Source of the DNA: CBDCYS01 sp965226245
GTDB taxonomy: Bacteria; Acidobacteriota; Terriglobia; Bryobacterales; UBA6623
Assembly: GCA_965226245.1 (NCBI GenBank)
Contig: CBDDCL010000006.1
Location: 1-38,695 of the forward strand
DNA length: 38,695 nucleotides
Reading direction: 5' to 3'
This document shows, in pieces, positions 1 to 8,182 of this stretch. The notes under the pieces were generated by a model, which worked only from the letters and a program-made list of their open reading frames with translations, was not told the origin of the DNA and did not search any database. The position numbers were made by a program, and so were the translations under genes. Within the stretch, counting starts at the first letter, position 1. Each line of letters begins with the position of its first letter.

Positions 1-108
1 ACGAGAGAAGGTGACGTTGTGCCTCGGCTGTTCGTCGGTTCCATTGCGCCAAATCGTAGCCTTGACGCGACCGATCCGGATTTCATCAACGGGTTTCTGG
101 TTAGCCAT
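1..108 (-). CDS. Small conserved plasmid protein, N-terminal part (cut by window edge)
   Basis: The ATG at 106-108 follows a good ribosome binding site (AGGAG, 8 bases upstream), and 36 codons run off the left edge. The peptide starts MANQKPVDEIRIGRVKATIW and reaches HNVTFSR. I recognise it as the N-terminus of a small (about 80 aa) uncharacterised protein common in plasmid and integrative-element gene sets. The function is unknown. The C-terminal part of the same family (EWKSTQSFGRNDLLVLAKVA) lies at the other window edge, 38566-38695, on the same strand, so the two pieces are probably one gene on a circular molecule. The family assignment is from memory; the reading frame and start are seen directly. 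Confidence 0.8.
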   Translation of the reverse strand, partial: MANQKPVDEIRIGRVKATIWRNGTDEQPRHNVTFSR

Positions 109-532
109 AATGTTTTTCTCCTAAAGAGTTAAGGGTTTGTGAACGTTTTTCGCTCACCCACGCATGGCGGAAAACGCCCAAACCCTGACGCGGAAGGAAA
201 GCGCCGCCCGCGCCGGTGACGGGCAGGGCCGACAAAAGCAACGCGAGTGACAGACGCCGAAGGCGAGCAAAGCGTTTCTGGCGCTGGCTTTGCGTCGGTC
301 CAAACCGGGACCGGCGCGGGAAGCGCGGGAACATGGCGCACGATACCCAGTAGTATCGCAATCACATTTAGCTGAGAAGGATTTGGCGCAGTCCGAAGGT
401 TGTCACCGTTGAGCCTCGCCCGGCAATGCTCGATCAATGGAGGCGTGGCGATTAGGTGCGAAAGGTGGCCGACTTCGCCCGGACGTGCTGGCTGTAGTGG
501 TTGGACGAGTCCTAGCGGGCAAGGCTGCGATC
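109..532. other. Intergenic region, no convincing gene
   Basis: About 420 bases lie between the thermonuclease stop and the start of the edge gene. Open frames exist on both strands but their compositions look like chance GC-rich reading. The stretch contains one copy of a 57-bp repeat (239-295) that recurs at 38332-38386. The promoter of the edge gene is presumably here, but I see no clear -35/-10 pair. Confidence 0.5.
239..295 (+). repeat. Copy 1 of a ~57-bp imperfect direct repeat
   Basis: The segment begins with CAACGCGAGTGACAGACGCC and is repeated in the same orientation at 38332-38386. The first 21 bases are identical; later parts (TCTGGCGCT, TTGC) match with small differences. On a circular molecule the two copies would flank the small gene split across the window edges. 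Confidence 0.7.
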
Positions 533-1060
533 CTAGCGGCGGTCCCATAAGCCGATCCCTCGCTGCCGCGCTTGCTCTTCCAGTCGTATAAACTCCGTCC
601 GCTTGGAGAAGGGAAAGCGCCGGTAAGCATGAGCGTAGCCGTCGCGGATGAGCCGGGCGTTGAAGTTGTCTCCGTCCAGCAGGACGTAGCGAAGCCAGCG
701 CCCGTAGCGGTCTACGGTATCTCCGGTGCGGTCCTTTTGGAGCAGCACCGTCTTACCTTCGAGCGCCGCCTTGGTGAAGGCGCTTGCCTCCCGTCCGAAA
801 TACTGCACCGCTTTGGTGGGGTGCTTCGTCTCCGGGGTGTCCACGCCAATGAGCCGGACGGTGTAGCGCTTGCCCTCAACCCGAACGTGAATGGTGTCAC
901 CGTCAATCACCCGCTCGACGTGGGCGGAAATTGGATCAAGCTGGGCGCTGGTGATAAGGCCCATGAATCCGCCGATAAACATGGCGCAGCCGATCATCTT
1001 GGCCCTGAGTGGCAGGGGCAGGGTCAAGCGCTTTCGAGCTTGAGTTGTTGAATGTCCCAT
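533..1060 (-). CDS. Thermonuclease (SNase-family) protein, probably exported
   Basis: The 175-residue product has a hydrophobic segment at about residues 22-40 (a signal or anchor), then a staphylococcal-nuclease fold: VIDGDTIHVR, YTVRLIGVDTPE, then FTKAALEGKTVLLQ, DRYGRWLRYVLLDG and LIRDGYAHAY. These carry the Asp, Arg and Glu positions expected of the active site (known for the family). It is likely a periplasmic Ca-dependent nuclease. The ATG at 1060 is supported by GAGG 8 bases upstream and overlaps the end of virB11 by 37 bases, which suggests coupling in the conjugation operon. SNase-like genes are often found beside T4SS genes; a role in conjugation is inference. Confidence 0.85.
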   Translation of the reverse strand: MGHSTTQARKRLTLPLPLRAKMIGCAMFIGGFMGLITSAQLDPISAHVERVIDGDTIHVRVEGKRYTVRLIGVDTPETKHPTKAVQYFGREASAFTKAALEGKTVLLQKDRTGDTVDRYGRWLRYVLLDGDNFNARLIRDGYAHAYRRFPFSKRTEFIRLEEQARQRGIGLWDRR

Positions 1061-1984
1061 TGGTTGTTCCTCGCTTCGTAGCCTTTGACGAAAACCGCTT
1101 CTTCGGCGAATCGCCGCCCCTCGTGGCGCGTCATGTGAATCACCATGGCGATCCCGTCCACCACGCCTCTACAGGTGACTTCCCAGGGAAGCTCCCCGCC
1201 GCCTTGCATGGCGCAACTGGCGATCCGGGATAAGGCGCTCTCGGCGTTGTTGGCGTGTACGGTCGTCAGCGATCCGCCGTGGCCGGTGTTGAGTGCTTGC
1301 AGCAGGTCCGCCGCCTCTCCGCCGCGAACCTCGCCCACGACGATGTGATCCGGGCCGGTGACGTAACGCATGGCGGACTAAATCGCGGATTGTGACCGCT
1401 CCTTCTTGCAAACCGCGGGCCTCGAATCGGACGCAATTCGAGCGCTCGATGCGAAGCTCCAAGGTGTCCTCGATGGCAACTATCCGCTCGTCATCGGGCA
1501 GCAGTTCAATGAGGGCATTGAGCAACGTGGTCTTGCCCGATCCGGTGCCGCCTGAAACCAGGATGTTGCGCCGGGAGCGCAACACCCGCTCGGCTTCGGC
1601 CCGCACGTTTTCGGGGAGTGCGCCTTGCTTGACGAGATCATCCGCCGAGAACGCCCGCTTGCCAAAGCGCCGCACGGTGATAGCGACTTGAGGACTGGCG
1701 GGCGGAACGCAGATAGCAACCCGCGATCCGTCATCGAGCCGGGCATCAACAATGGGAGAGGTTGACGGGTCCAGTCCCAAAGGACGGGCGATATGGATAG
1801 CGGCCCGTAACAGCGCCGCTTCGTCCAGGTCCGGCGCGGCGTGTGGGGCCAGCCGTCCGGCCCGCTCGACCCACACATTACCGGGACCGTTAATCATGAT
1901 CTCGCTGACTTCGGAATCTTCCAGGGCGCTTTCCAAGCCCGGTAGAAACGGTTTGAGATGTTCCAGTCCGCTCGCGGCGCTCAT
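1024..1984 (-). pseudogene. virB11: VirB11/TrbB-family T4SS ATPase, frameshifted
   Basis: Members of this family are hexameric ATPases that power T4SS assembly at the inner membrane. Visible parts are the Walker A motif (SGGTGSGKTTLLNAL), the ERIVAIEDTLEL segment, then, in a second frame, DHIVVGEVRGGEAADLLQAL and the His-box GHGGSLTTVHANNA. The frame breaks at about 1347-1356: one extra base in the G/C run makes RHRPGSH instead of the family RHRPDHI. The downstream frame is fully conserved to its stop at 1024, so the change is recent or a sequence error. The start at 1984 overlaps the virD4 stop (ATGA) and has AGGAGG 10 bases upstream. As written, the product would lose its Walker B and His-box regions and should be inactive. 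Confidence 0.85.
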
Positions 1985-4486
1985 ATTTGGCCCGCCTCCT
2001 TCGCTCTCCAATAGGAGTGTTCGGCTGGTAGATAGTGTGGTTTCAGGTAGACGCGGCGCGGCTCAAGCGACTGCGCCCCGTCATAGGGCAGACAGATCGC
2101 TTGACAGTTTGAGAGCAAGGCGAAGTCTCGCGGGTGAAACACGGCCTCGCGCTGCTCCCGGAATGACTTGGTTGCGCCCATGCTCCCGCCTCCGCCTCCG
2201 GCCCGGCCTGAGAGCGGGGAGACTTCCGAGCGTTTAGAAGTCTCGCTGATGGTGTAGGATTCCTTGATCTTCGCCACCTGGCCGCATAACTCCGACGCAA
2301 TCTTGGCGCTGGCGTCGTCGCTGAGAGATAGGAAGATACGAGTGCGGAGCGTCTGCAACAGCGACCGCCACGCTTCCGAGCTTCCCAACACGGCCCGCAA
2401 CGAGGAAATAGATTGCGTGGCGACAATCGGGATGCAGCGGCATTGGCGGGTCAGAGCAAAGAATTTTTCATCGCCCGATGGGTCATCCTCGCCCACGGAA
2501 GCGAAGGCTTGATATTCGTCACAGATAAAGACGGCGGGCCGGAAGTAGCTGCCCGGGTTCGCCTTCATCTTGGCCGGGCGCATGAGAAGCGCCTGTAGCC
2601 AAGCGTTCTTGAGCATCACGCCCACGGCGCGGGCCAGCGCCGGGTTGATACCAGCGGGCATATTCAAGGCCAGCACCTTGCCCTGCTCGATCAATTCATA
2701 GATCGGCGGGAGGTGGCGCGAGATCGGGGCCGTGCCTTCGGCTTGGTCGCTCTCGGCTGCGGGGTCGGGTGTCTTGTCGTCCGGCTCCGCTTCCGTCACC
2801 ACCCACGCCGCCTCCGCCGCCTTCACCGGCTCCGGTTTTTTCGCGGTTTTCGGCTTCTGCGCCTTCTTCGTTACCCCTTCGCATGTGTATCTGATCTCCG
2901 CCGCCTGGGGCTTCTTCGCGCCCGCGTTCTCCGCGCCCGCCTCGTCCGCGTCCGGCTTGGCTGCGCCCGCCTTGTCCGCCGCCTCCTTCGCGTCCTTCTC
3001 CGCCTTGATCCGCCGCAGTTGGGCTTGCAGGATAATGGCTTGGGGATCGTCAGAGATATGCGGCGCGGCGGGACAAAACACCTTCGCCACGTCCGGCATA
3101 TCGAACATGGCAAGGAACACCGAAACCCCCTCCACAATCGAGGACTTGATCTTGTTGTCTAGGGTTTGCCAGTCGTGGACAAACCAGCGCTTGACGGCCT
3201 CCACGCGCTCTCTCGTATCTTCGCCGGGTCCGGGTTCCCAAACGATCTCATAGGTGATCTTGAGCTTGTCCAGTTTTTCCTTCAAGGCTCGGCTGTAGAC
3301 GGCTTGTTGTTCCTTCGGGTTCCCCGCCCGTTCCCACACCCATTCAGCCAGTGCCATCTTGTTCGATCCCACTAGATCGCTTGAAACGAAAACCGTCCCT
3401 GTGTTCAGGTCGTCACTCAGCTTCTCCGCCGCCTCGATCTTGGCCGCAAATAGCTGCGGGTCGATGGCGCAGCGGTAGACCTGTTGCAACGTCACCCATC
3501 GCTCCGGGAAAACCCGGTGAAGCTCGATGATCCAGCGGACCAGATTGGTATAGGCTTGCTGCCAAAAGGGTTCCTTGCCCTTGCCGAATAGCTGATTGAG
3601 AAGGCTCGAAACGGTGTATGCCAGCGAGTAGGAATCGAGCCACCAGGCCGAGAGCGGATTCCATAGAGCGCGGGCGTCCATGCCAAGCTCAATGTAGTCT
3701 TGTCCACGGCCCGCCTCGACCAGGATTTGGCGGATGTCGTGGCAGAAGTCTCCCTTGACTTCTAGCACCAGCGCCGCCGCCCGTAGCTGCGGATTGCCCG
3801 CTTGCCAGCCGAGAAGCTGGCGGGCAAACGGGTTCATGCAAGCCGAGGTTTTGCCCGATCCCACGGCTCCGAAGATCGCCACGCCGGTATACAGTCCGCG
3901 CTCCGGGATGGTGAGCCACGAGGGACTGAAAATCTCCCGCGCCTCGACCGGGTGATGGACCTCCCCGATGACGATGGCCGGGGCCTTTTGTTTGGGATCA
4001 AGCGGCCACGGCGGGAGCTTGGCGAAGGGTGCGAAGTCGCGCCGCCGCCCCTCCAACCAGACCTTCCAAACGGTGACGGCAATAAGCCCGGACAGCATGA
4101 CGGCAACGAAGGGCGAAACGTAGTACCACAGCAGCAGCCAATCGAAGAAATTGGGGGTGTGGTAGTTCACCAAAGCAAGCAAGGGGTTTTCATCAAGCGA
4201 CGGGAAGGGACGCCGTACAAAGCTCCACACGGCATACCACAGACCGGCGAAAAAAAAGCACCAGAGCCGGAAGCGCTACAACGAATTGCCCGGCGCGAAA
4301 CACGGCCCAACCCAACAGCACGAAACCTTGAAACACGCGCCACCCGGCCCAACCCAACAGCACCAAACCTTGAACCAACCCCCAGCCCGCGACGGCGAAA
4401 ACCCGGATCGGGTTTTTCCAGTTCATGGGGCCAGCTGGCCGGTGCCAAAGCTCTCGCAAATAAGGGGCGATCTCACGCCATTTCAT
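1981..4486 (-). CDS. virD4: VirD4/TraG-type conjugal coupling protein (N-terminal frameshift)
   Basis: Coupling proteins are inner-membrane ATPases that hand the relaxase-DNA complex to the secretion channel. The main frame (4230 down to 1981, 749 codons) has transmembrane segments near its start (WLLLWYYVSPFVAVMLSGLI), Walker A (FGAVGSGKTS), Walker B (VFICDEYQAFAS) and the ATQSISSLR motif. A low-complexity Ala/Lys/Glu linker at about residues 420-500 looks like an insertion. The natural start is probably further up: ATG 4486 (GGAG 8 bases upstream) opens a hydrophobic frame (VFAVAGWGLVQGLVLLGWAG) that joins the main frame if one T is removed from an eight-T run (4250-4257 on the plus strand). 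Without that, the only start near 4230 is a GTG with no ribosome binding site. Confidence 0.85.
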
Positions 4487-4845
4487 AGGTCCGTCTCCGT
4501 GCTTTCAGCGGCGCTCCTGGGGGCTGTTCCGAGCCTTCCCGCAGGGATAAATGAGGACGAGAGCGACCCCATGGGGCCGGGATAGAGGTACGCCGCTCAG
4601 TACCGCTATCGGGGTCACATGCCCCCCCGCTTTTGGGTGGGGGGCGCTCTCGTCCCCGCCTTTCTCCCGCGTCGGAAGCGGGCGGGCCGATTTACAGGGG
4701 ATAACCACAGCGGAATGAGGCATATAGAGGAAAGCGGCTTCGCCACACCTTGAGCCGGAATCCTGCCACACCCCCCCCCTCTAACCCTGTGGCAAAAACC
4801 ATGCGGCCCCCAGTGGCAATAAAAACCACGGATTTAGACCCTCTC
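4487..4845 (-). other. Noncoding spacer between the 313-aa gene and virD4; duplicated elsewhere
   Basis: This roughly 360-base spacer has no convincing gene. Read on the minus strand it aligns over most of its length with plus-strand 26943-27220. Shared pieces include TCATTCCGCTGTGGTTATCC, CGAGAGCGCCCCCC, CATGTGACC and CGGCGTACCTCTA. Conservation of a spacer in two diverged copies suggests a cis-acting site such as an origin of transfer or a regulatory leader. No nic site can be named from sequence alone. Confidence 0.6.
4621..4645 (-). promoter_or_regulatory. GC-only hairpin conserved in both copies of the spacer
   Basis: GCCCCCC (4621-4627) and GGGGGGC (4639-4645) form perfect seven-base arms around an A/T-containing loop, followed on the minus strand by CATGTGACC. 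The equivalent at 27145-27170 has a C run, an A-rich loop and six G, followed by TCATGTGACC. There is no U tract, so it does not look like an ordinary intrinsic terminator. It may be part of an origin of transfer or an attenuator (inference). Confidence 0.5.
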
Positions 4846-5787
4846 TCAGCCGATCTCATCCGGGTCCGCAAACCTGTCCGCCCGCCATGTCGAATAGTCG
4901 TCAATCGAGACTCCTTCCGTGAGCTTGGCTTGGGGGAGACTTTCGAGTTTCGCCCCCTTTTTCATAGCGGCGTTGAATCCCCCGTACTCGGCCAGCACCG
5001 TTTCATTATTGGTCCGTAGTGCGGTGTCGATCCTCTTGATTTCCTGTTGCAACGTCCGCCCCTCGCTCGGCTTCCCTGGCTCCGCCGCCGCCCATGCTTC
5101 AAGCACCCGCGCCGTGCGATCCACGGTGGCATTTTCAACCGCAATTCCGATCACCCGAACCTGCCGCCCCTTCTTGCGGAGCGCATCCCAAAGCGGCCCA
5201 TGCGCGGCTCCCCACGAGTAGAGTTCGGTATCCGTCTGGTGGCCCGGATTGACGTAGGCAAAGGTGACGATTTCAGGGTCCACGGCAAGGGGCAGTTTGA
5301 GCGCAAAGTAGCGCTTCTGGTTGCCAGCCATACCGTAGTAAATCCGGCGCGGAATCAAGCGGCGCGGCAAGCCGAGCTTTTCAAAAAACTCGACCTTCTC
5401 TTGTTCGGCGGGGAGCCAGTTCATACCCGGATGTTCCAGCACAAAATCCAGCGACAAAAGCCGTCGCATGACAACCGGGTTGCTGGCCTTCTTCCGGTGG
5501 CGGATGTCCTCAACTCCCAACGCCCGGTAGATCGGCTTGCTCGATATCCGGCACGTTTTCCCTCCGCCATTGAGTAGCGGCCACTCACCCTCGACCGCCG
5601 CTCGGCGCTCCACCAATGCCTTGACGAAGCGAAGCGCCCGCTTCCGATCCGTATCGAAGTAATCACAGAACTGCGCCCGCGTGAACACGCCGCTGTGAAG
5701 GCAAACCAGGGCGATCCATTCCGCTTCCTGGCCGGTCCAGCCAAGCGGTTCCAGCTTGCGAGCTCTTCCCCGCAAGTGCTCGATCAT
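4846..5787 (-). CDS. Conserved 313-aa plasmid protein, winged-helix-like N-terminus
   Basis: I do not recognise a named family. Residues about 15-65 (GWTGQEAEWIALVCLHSGVF, FDTDRKRALRFVKALVERRA) look like a winged-helix DNA-binding region. The middle is rich in basic and aromatic residues (LIPRRIYYGMAGNQKRYFAL). The C-terminus ends SIDDYSTWRADRFADPDEIG. The ATG directly follows the TAA of the VirB8-like gene, with GGAG inside that gene as ribosome binding site, so the two are translated from one message. A truncated, frameshifted relative lies at 26640-26942, again next to a repA copy and the same spacer, so the gene belongs to the plasmid backbone rather than to the cargo. A role in transfer regulation or replication control is possible but unproven. 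Confidence 0.75.
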   Translation of the reverse strand: MIEHLRGRARKLEPLGWTGQEAEWIALVCLHSGVFTRAQFCDYFDTDRKRALRFVKALVERRAAVEGEWPLLNGGGKTCRISSKPIYRALGVEDIRHRKKASNPVVMRRLLSLDFVLEHPGMNWLPAEQEKVEFFEKLGLPRRLIPRRIYYGMAGNQKRYFALKLPLAVDPEIVTFAYVNPGHQTDTELYSWGAAHGPLWDALRKKGRQVRVIGIAVENATVDRTARVLEAWAAAEPGKPSEGRTLQQEIKRIDTALRTNNETVLAEYGGFNAAMKKGAKLESLPQAKLTEGVSIDDYSTWRADRFADPDEIG

Positions 5788-6459
5788 TTATTGATCTCCG
5801 GTGACGGTGGCCCGGTCGCCTTGCAAGTAGGTGATGACGATTCCCATGGGGTTGAATACGATCAACTCCGGGGGGATTTGTTGGAGGAACTGGAATTGAA
5901 GCGAGAGTGTCCAGCGCTCCCGGCCCACTTCGTTTGCCATCTCCATCCGCACGAGGTCAAAATCGGCCGTGGCGCTGTGCGGCTGCTGGGGGTTGGGTTG
6001 AATCCTCAAAATGACGCGGGCGACTTGCAATTCACCCCGCGCCACGCCCGCCGCGAGAAGGGCGACATTTTGGCTGTCGGCGCGAAACGAGGCGTTGGCG
6101 AGTTGTGTGCTGAGGAAGCGCAAGCTGCGAGCCCAGTTCTGTGCGACCGTGGCCCGCCGCCGCGAGTAGAAGTCGTAGATAAAGCGATTGAGGAAGTATT
6201 TGGTGGTGGGGTCCAGCGGGTCGGCCTGGGCCTCCATCGCTTTGTAGGTGACGGCCTCCGCCCGCCCGACTTCATCAACCCTCACGACGATGGGGCGCGG
6301 CGGTTCGACCGAAACAATGCGAATGACAACGACGATGAGCAAGAGCACTCCGATAGCCAGCCCGACAGAGATCACCCGTAGATGACGGTTGGTGTGGATG
6401 ACTTCGCCCCATATCTCGGCGTACTCGGCTCCGGCGTCTTTGATTTGCGGCTTCTTCAT
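5788..6459 (-). CDS. trbF: VirB8/TrbF-family T4SS protein
   Basis: VirB8 proteins are bitopic inner-membrane scaffolds of the T4SS. The 223-residue product has a short cytoplasmic N-terminus (MKKPQIKDAGAEYAEIWGE), one transmembrane helix (VISVGLAIGVLLLIVVVIRI) and a periplasmic domain with FLNRFIYDFYSRR and NPMGIVITYLQGDR, as expected for VirB8/TrbF. The start at 6459 is chosen because GGGAGG lies just upstream; the frame stays open for 80 more codons but these read as Gly/Arg low complexity. The genes normally upstream in a trb operon (such as trbL) are absent and replaced by a transposon-associated remnant, so the operon is truncated at its 5' side. Confidence 0.8.
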   Translation of the reverse strand: MKKPQIKDAGAEYAEIWGEVIHTNRHLRVISVGLAIGVLLLIVVVIRIVSVEPPRPIVVRVDEVGRAEAVTYKAMEAQADPLDPTTKYFLNRFIYDFYSRRRATVAQNWARSLRFLSTQLANASFRADSQNVALLAAGVARGELQVARVILRIQPNPQQPHSATADFDLVRMEMANEVGRERWTLSLQFQFLQQIPPELIVFNPMGIVITYLQGDRATVTGDQ

Positions 6460-6514
6460 TTGATCCCTCCCGCGCCCACCTTCGCCGCCGCCGCCGCGCC
6501 GCCGCCGGCCGCAG

Positions 6515-6713
6515 TCATTCCCGCCGTCGTTGCCACCGCGCTTTCCGCCGGCAGCGCTCGCCGCAGTATTGGTCCCCCCGGTCACAATGACGACAGATCC
6601 AGAACACCACGCCACAGCCGGCCCCCCGGCAGAACCGCCGCCGCAGGGGCTCTTCGCTGGTCCCCACCCCCGCCCTTCTGGCGGGACTCGACAAACGCGA
6701 CTCGGCATGGCAA
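6515..6713 (-). pseudogene. Remnant of transposon-associated zinc-binding ORF (CGVVFW/CRHCDRG family)
   Basis: One minus-strand frame reads RRRFCRGAGCGVVFWICRHC, then DRGDQYCGERCRRKARWQRR, before a stop at 6515. I recognise this Cys-rich sequence as the N-terminal part of a small zinc-binding protein that often accompanies transposases. It normally continues for about 80 more residues, missing here, and its own start is in another frame, so it is a broken fragment. The rest of the 6460-6801 gap holds only repA upstream sequence. The fragment marks the junction where the conjugation operon was cut. Confidence 0.5.
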
Positions 6714-6801
6714 TCTCGACCCCATCTGCAGATGCCCTTTTTTACCCTCCGCGGCGCTGAACGCGCGCCCCTTCTATCCGGGGAACATGGGAGAATAAGG
6801 C

Positions 6802-7779
6802 ATGGCGAGGATACGAAACGGCCTGGTTCCCATCGGGGAAGTCTTCTCTGATCTGGACGGGCCGGTGAAGGAGATCCGCGACGCCTCGCCTCAGGCGGTT
6901 CACCACTTCACCCGCTTCGATCAGGTGAACCAGTTGATCGAGGCCAGCGAAGCGGACCCCGACATGGGCTTCATGGCGCGGCTGATGGCGCTGTGCTCAC
7001 TGCCCCGCACCAACCCCGGCAACCGTTTTCGGTATGTCCGTCGTAACGGCCCCTACACCCTAGTGATGAGTGCGGTAGGACTCAACCGGCTGCCCTTCGG
7101 GAATCTGCCGCGCCTGCTGCTGGCCTGGGTGTGCACCGAAGCCGTGCGTACCCAAAGCCGCGAGTTGGTCCTGGGTTCTTCGCTGGCCGGGTTCATGCGC
7201 AAGTTGGGTATCCGTAGCGACAGTGGTGGGAGCCGGGGCGAGCGCACGCGGCTCCGCAACCAAATGGACCGGTTATTCAACGCCCACGTCTCGTTGATTT
7301 ACGAGAATCAGCACGGGAAGGCAAGTGTCAATTCGTCTGTAGCCAGTCGTACCGAGTTCTGGTGGGACCCCAAGCGCCCCGACGCGCCGGTGCTGTGGGA
7401 GAGCAAGATTCGCCTCGGCGAAGACTTCTTTAACGAGATCATCCGCCACCCGGTGCCGCTCGACACGAACATCCTCAAGGCGCTCAAGCGGTCCTCGCTG
7501 GGCCTTGATCTCTACCTGTGGGTGGCCTATCGCGCCTTCTCGCTGAAGCGTCCGCTGCGGCTCTCCTGGAAGCAGTTGTACCGCCAGTTCGGAGTGGACC
7601 CGGACAACGGGGTCGATAAGCGCACCGTTGACTACTTCCGCACGCACTGCCTGCGAGAGTTGAAGAAGATCAAGGCTGCCTGGCCGGAGTTGAACTACGC
7701 AACGGCCAAGGGCGTGTTGATCCTCTCACCCTCGAAGCCCGCCATTCCACCGGAACAGCAACCTTCACTCCCGGAGTAG
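6802..7779 (+). CDS. repA: Plasmid replication initiator, RepA family (RepA_C type)
   Basis: The 325-residue product initiates plasmid replication by binding iterons. It shows the conserved order of this RepA family: LMALCSLPRTNPGNRFRYVR, GNLPRLLLAWVCTEAVRTQS, FMRKLGIRSDSGG, NQMDRLFNAHVSLIYEN, FFNEIIRHPVPLD, KALKRSSLGLDLYLWVAYRA, then LSWKQLYRQFGVDPD and ELKKIKAAWPELNYATAKGV. GGGAG upstream of the ATG supports the start. An iteron array with a DnaA box lies just downstream (7872-7993), a normal layout. A diverged, broken second repA is at 25924-26402. All conserved blocks are present, so this copy is probably the functional one. Confidence 0.88.
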   Translation: MARIRNGLVPIGEVFSDLDGPVKEIRDASPQAVHHFTRFDQVNQLIEASEADPDMGFMARLMALCSLPRTNPGNRFRYVRRNGPYTLVMSAVGLNRLPFGNLPRLLLAWVCTEAVRTQSRELVLGSSLAGFMRKLGIRSDSGGSRGERTRLRNQMDRLFNAHVSLIYENQHGKASVNSSVASRTEFWWDPKRPDAPVLWESKIRLGEDFFNEIIRHPVPLDTNILKALKRSSLGLDLYLWVAYRAFSLKRPLRLSWKQLYRQFGVDPDNGVDKRTVDYFRTHCLRELKKIKAAWPELNYATAKGVLILSPSKPAIPPEQQPSLPE

Positions 7780-7871
7780 CCCTTAAAGGCTCTTTCCTGG
7801 CCCGAAATCCCCCCTGGGAGCGATGCGGCTGAAGGGGTCTGAGGCCCTCCACTGGATTCTGAGAGGTGGTT

Positions 7872-8047
7872 TTATCCACAGGAGCCTGTGATTCTGAGGA
7901 GTTTCCCACGCTGAAACAACCGGACTAGTAACCACCATAATCCCGCTGAAACAACCGGACTAGTAACCACCCCCTCCGCTGAAACAACCGGACACTCATG
8001 TAGTTAAAGAGCAAGTAAAAAGTCTACAAGTAGTAGGAACGACTACT
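7872..8047 (+). other. Candidate replication origin 1 (DnaA box, iterons, AT-rich segment)
   Basis: The stretch begins with a perfect DnaA box, TTATCCACA (7872-7880), overlapping a palindrome CACAGG-AG-CCTGTG (7877-7890). Three iterons follow (7910-7993), then an A/T-richer stretch and an inverted repeat AGTAGT/ACTACT (8029-8047). The 17 bases at 8026-8042 recur with one mismatch, in inverted orientation, in candidate origin 2 (25336-25352). Position directly after repA and the combination of elements support an origin; activity is inference. The remainder of 8048-8182 shows nothing recognisable. Confidence 0.75.
7910..7993 (+). repeat. Three RepA iterons
   Basis: GCTGAAACAACCGGAC occurs at 7910, 7945 and 7978. 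The first two copies extend to 27 bases, adding TAGTAACCACC; the third diverges after the first 16. Spacings of 35 and 33 bases correspond to about three helical turns, placing the copies on one face of the DNA, as expected for initiator binding sites. Confidence 0.85.
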
Positions 8048-8182
8048 CCTATGAAACAAACAGGAACATCGGAATCCAGGTGCTCGTCGGTCAAGGGGCC
8101 AGCATAGGGTAACGCCCAGATTGCTGTTGAAATACAACATGGGGTGGACCCCTGTAGCGACTTATCCGGCAACGGGCCTACC

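Noticed and set aside
2713..3253. Two overlapping plus-strand frames opposite virD4
   Set aside because: They mirror the Ala/Lys/Glu linker of the coupling protein and have repetitive Leu/Arg or Ala/Ser composition typical of antisense.
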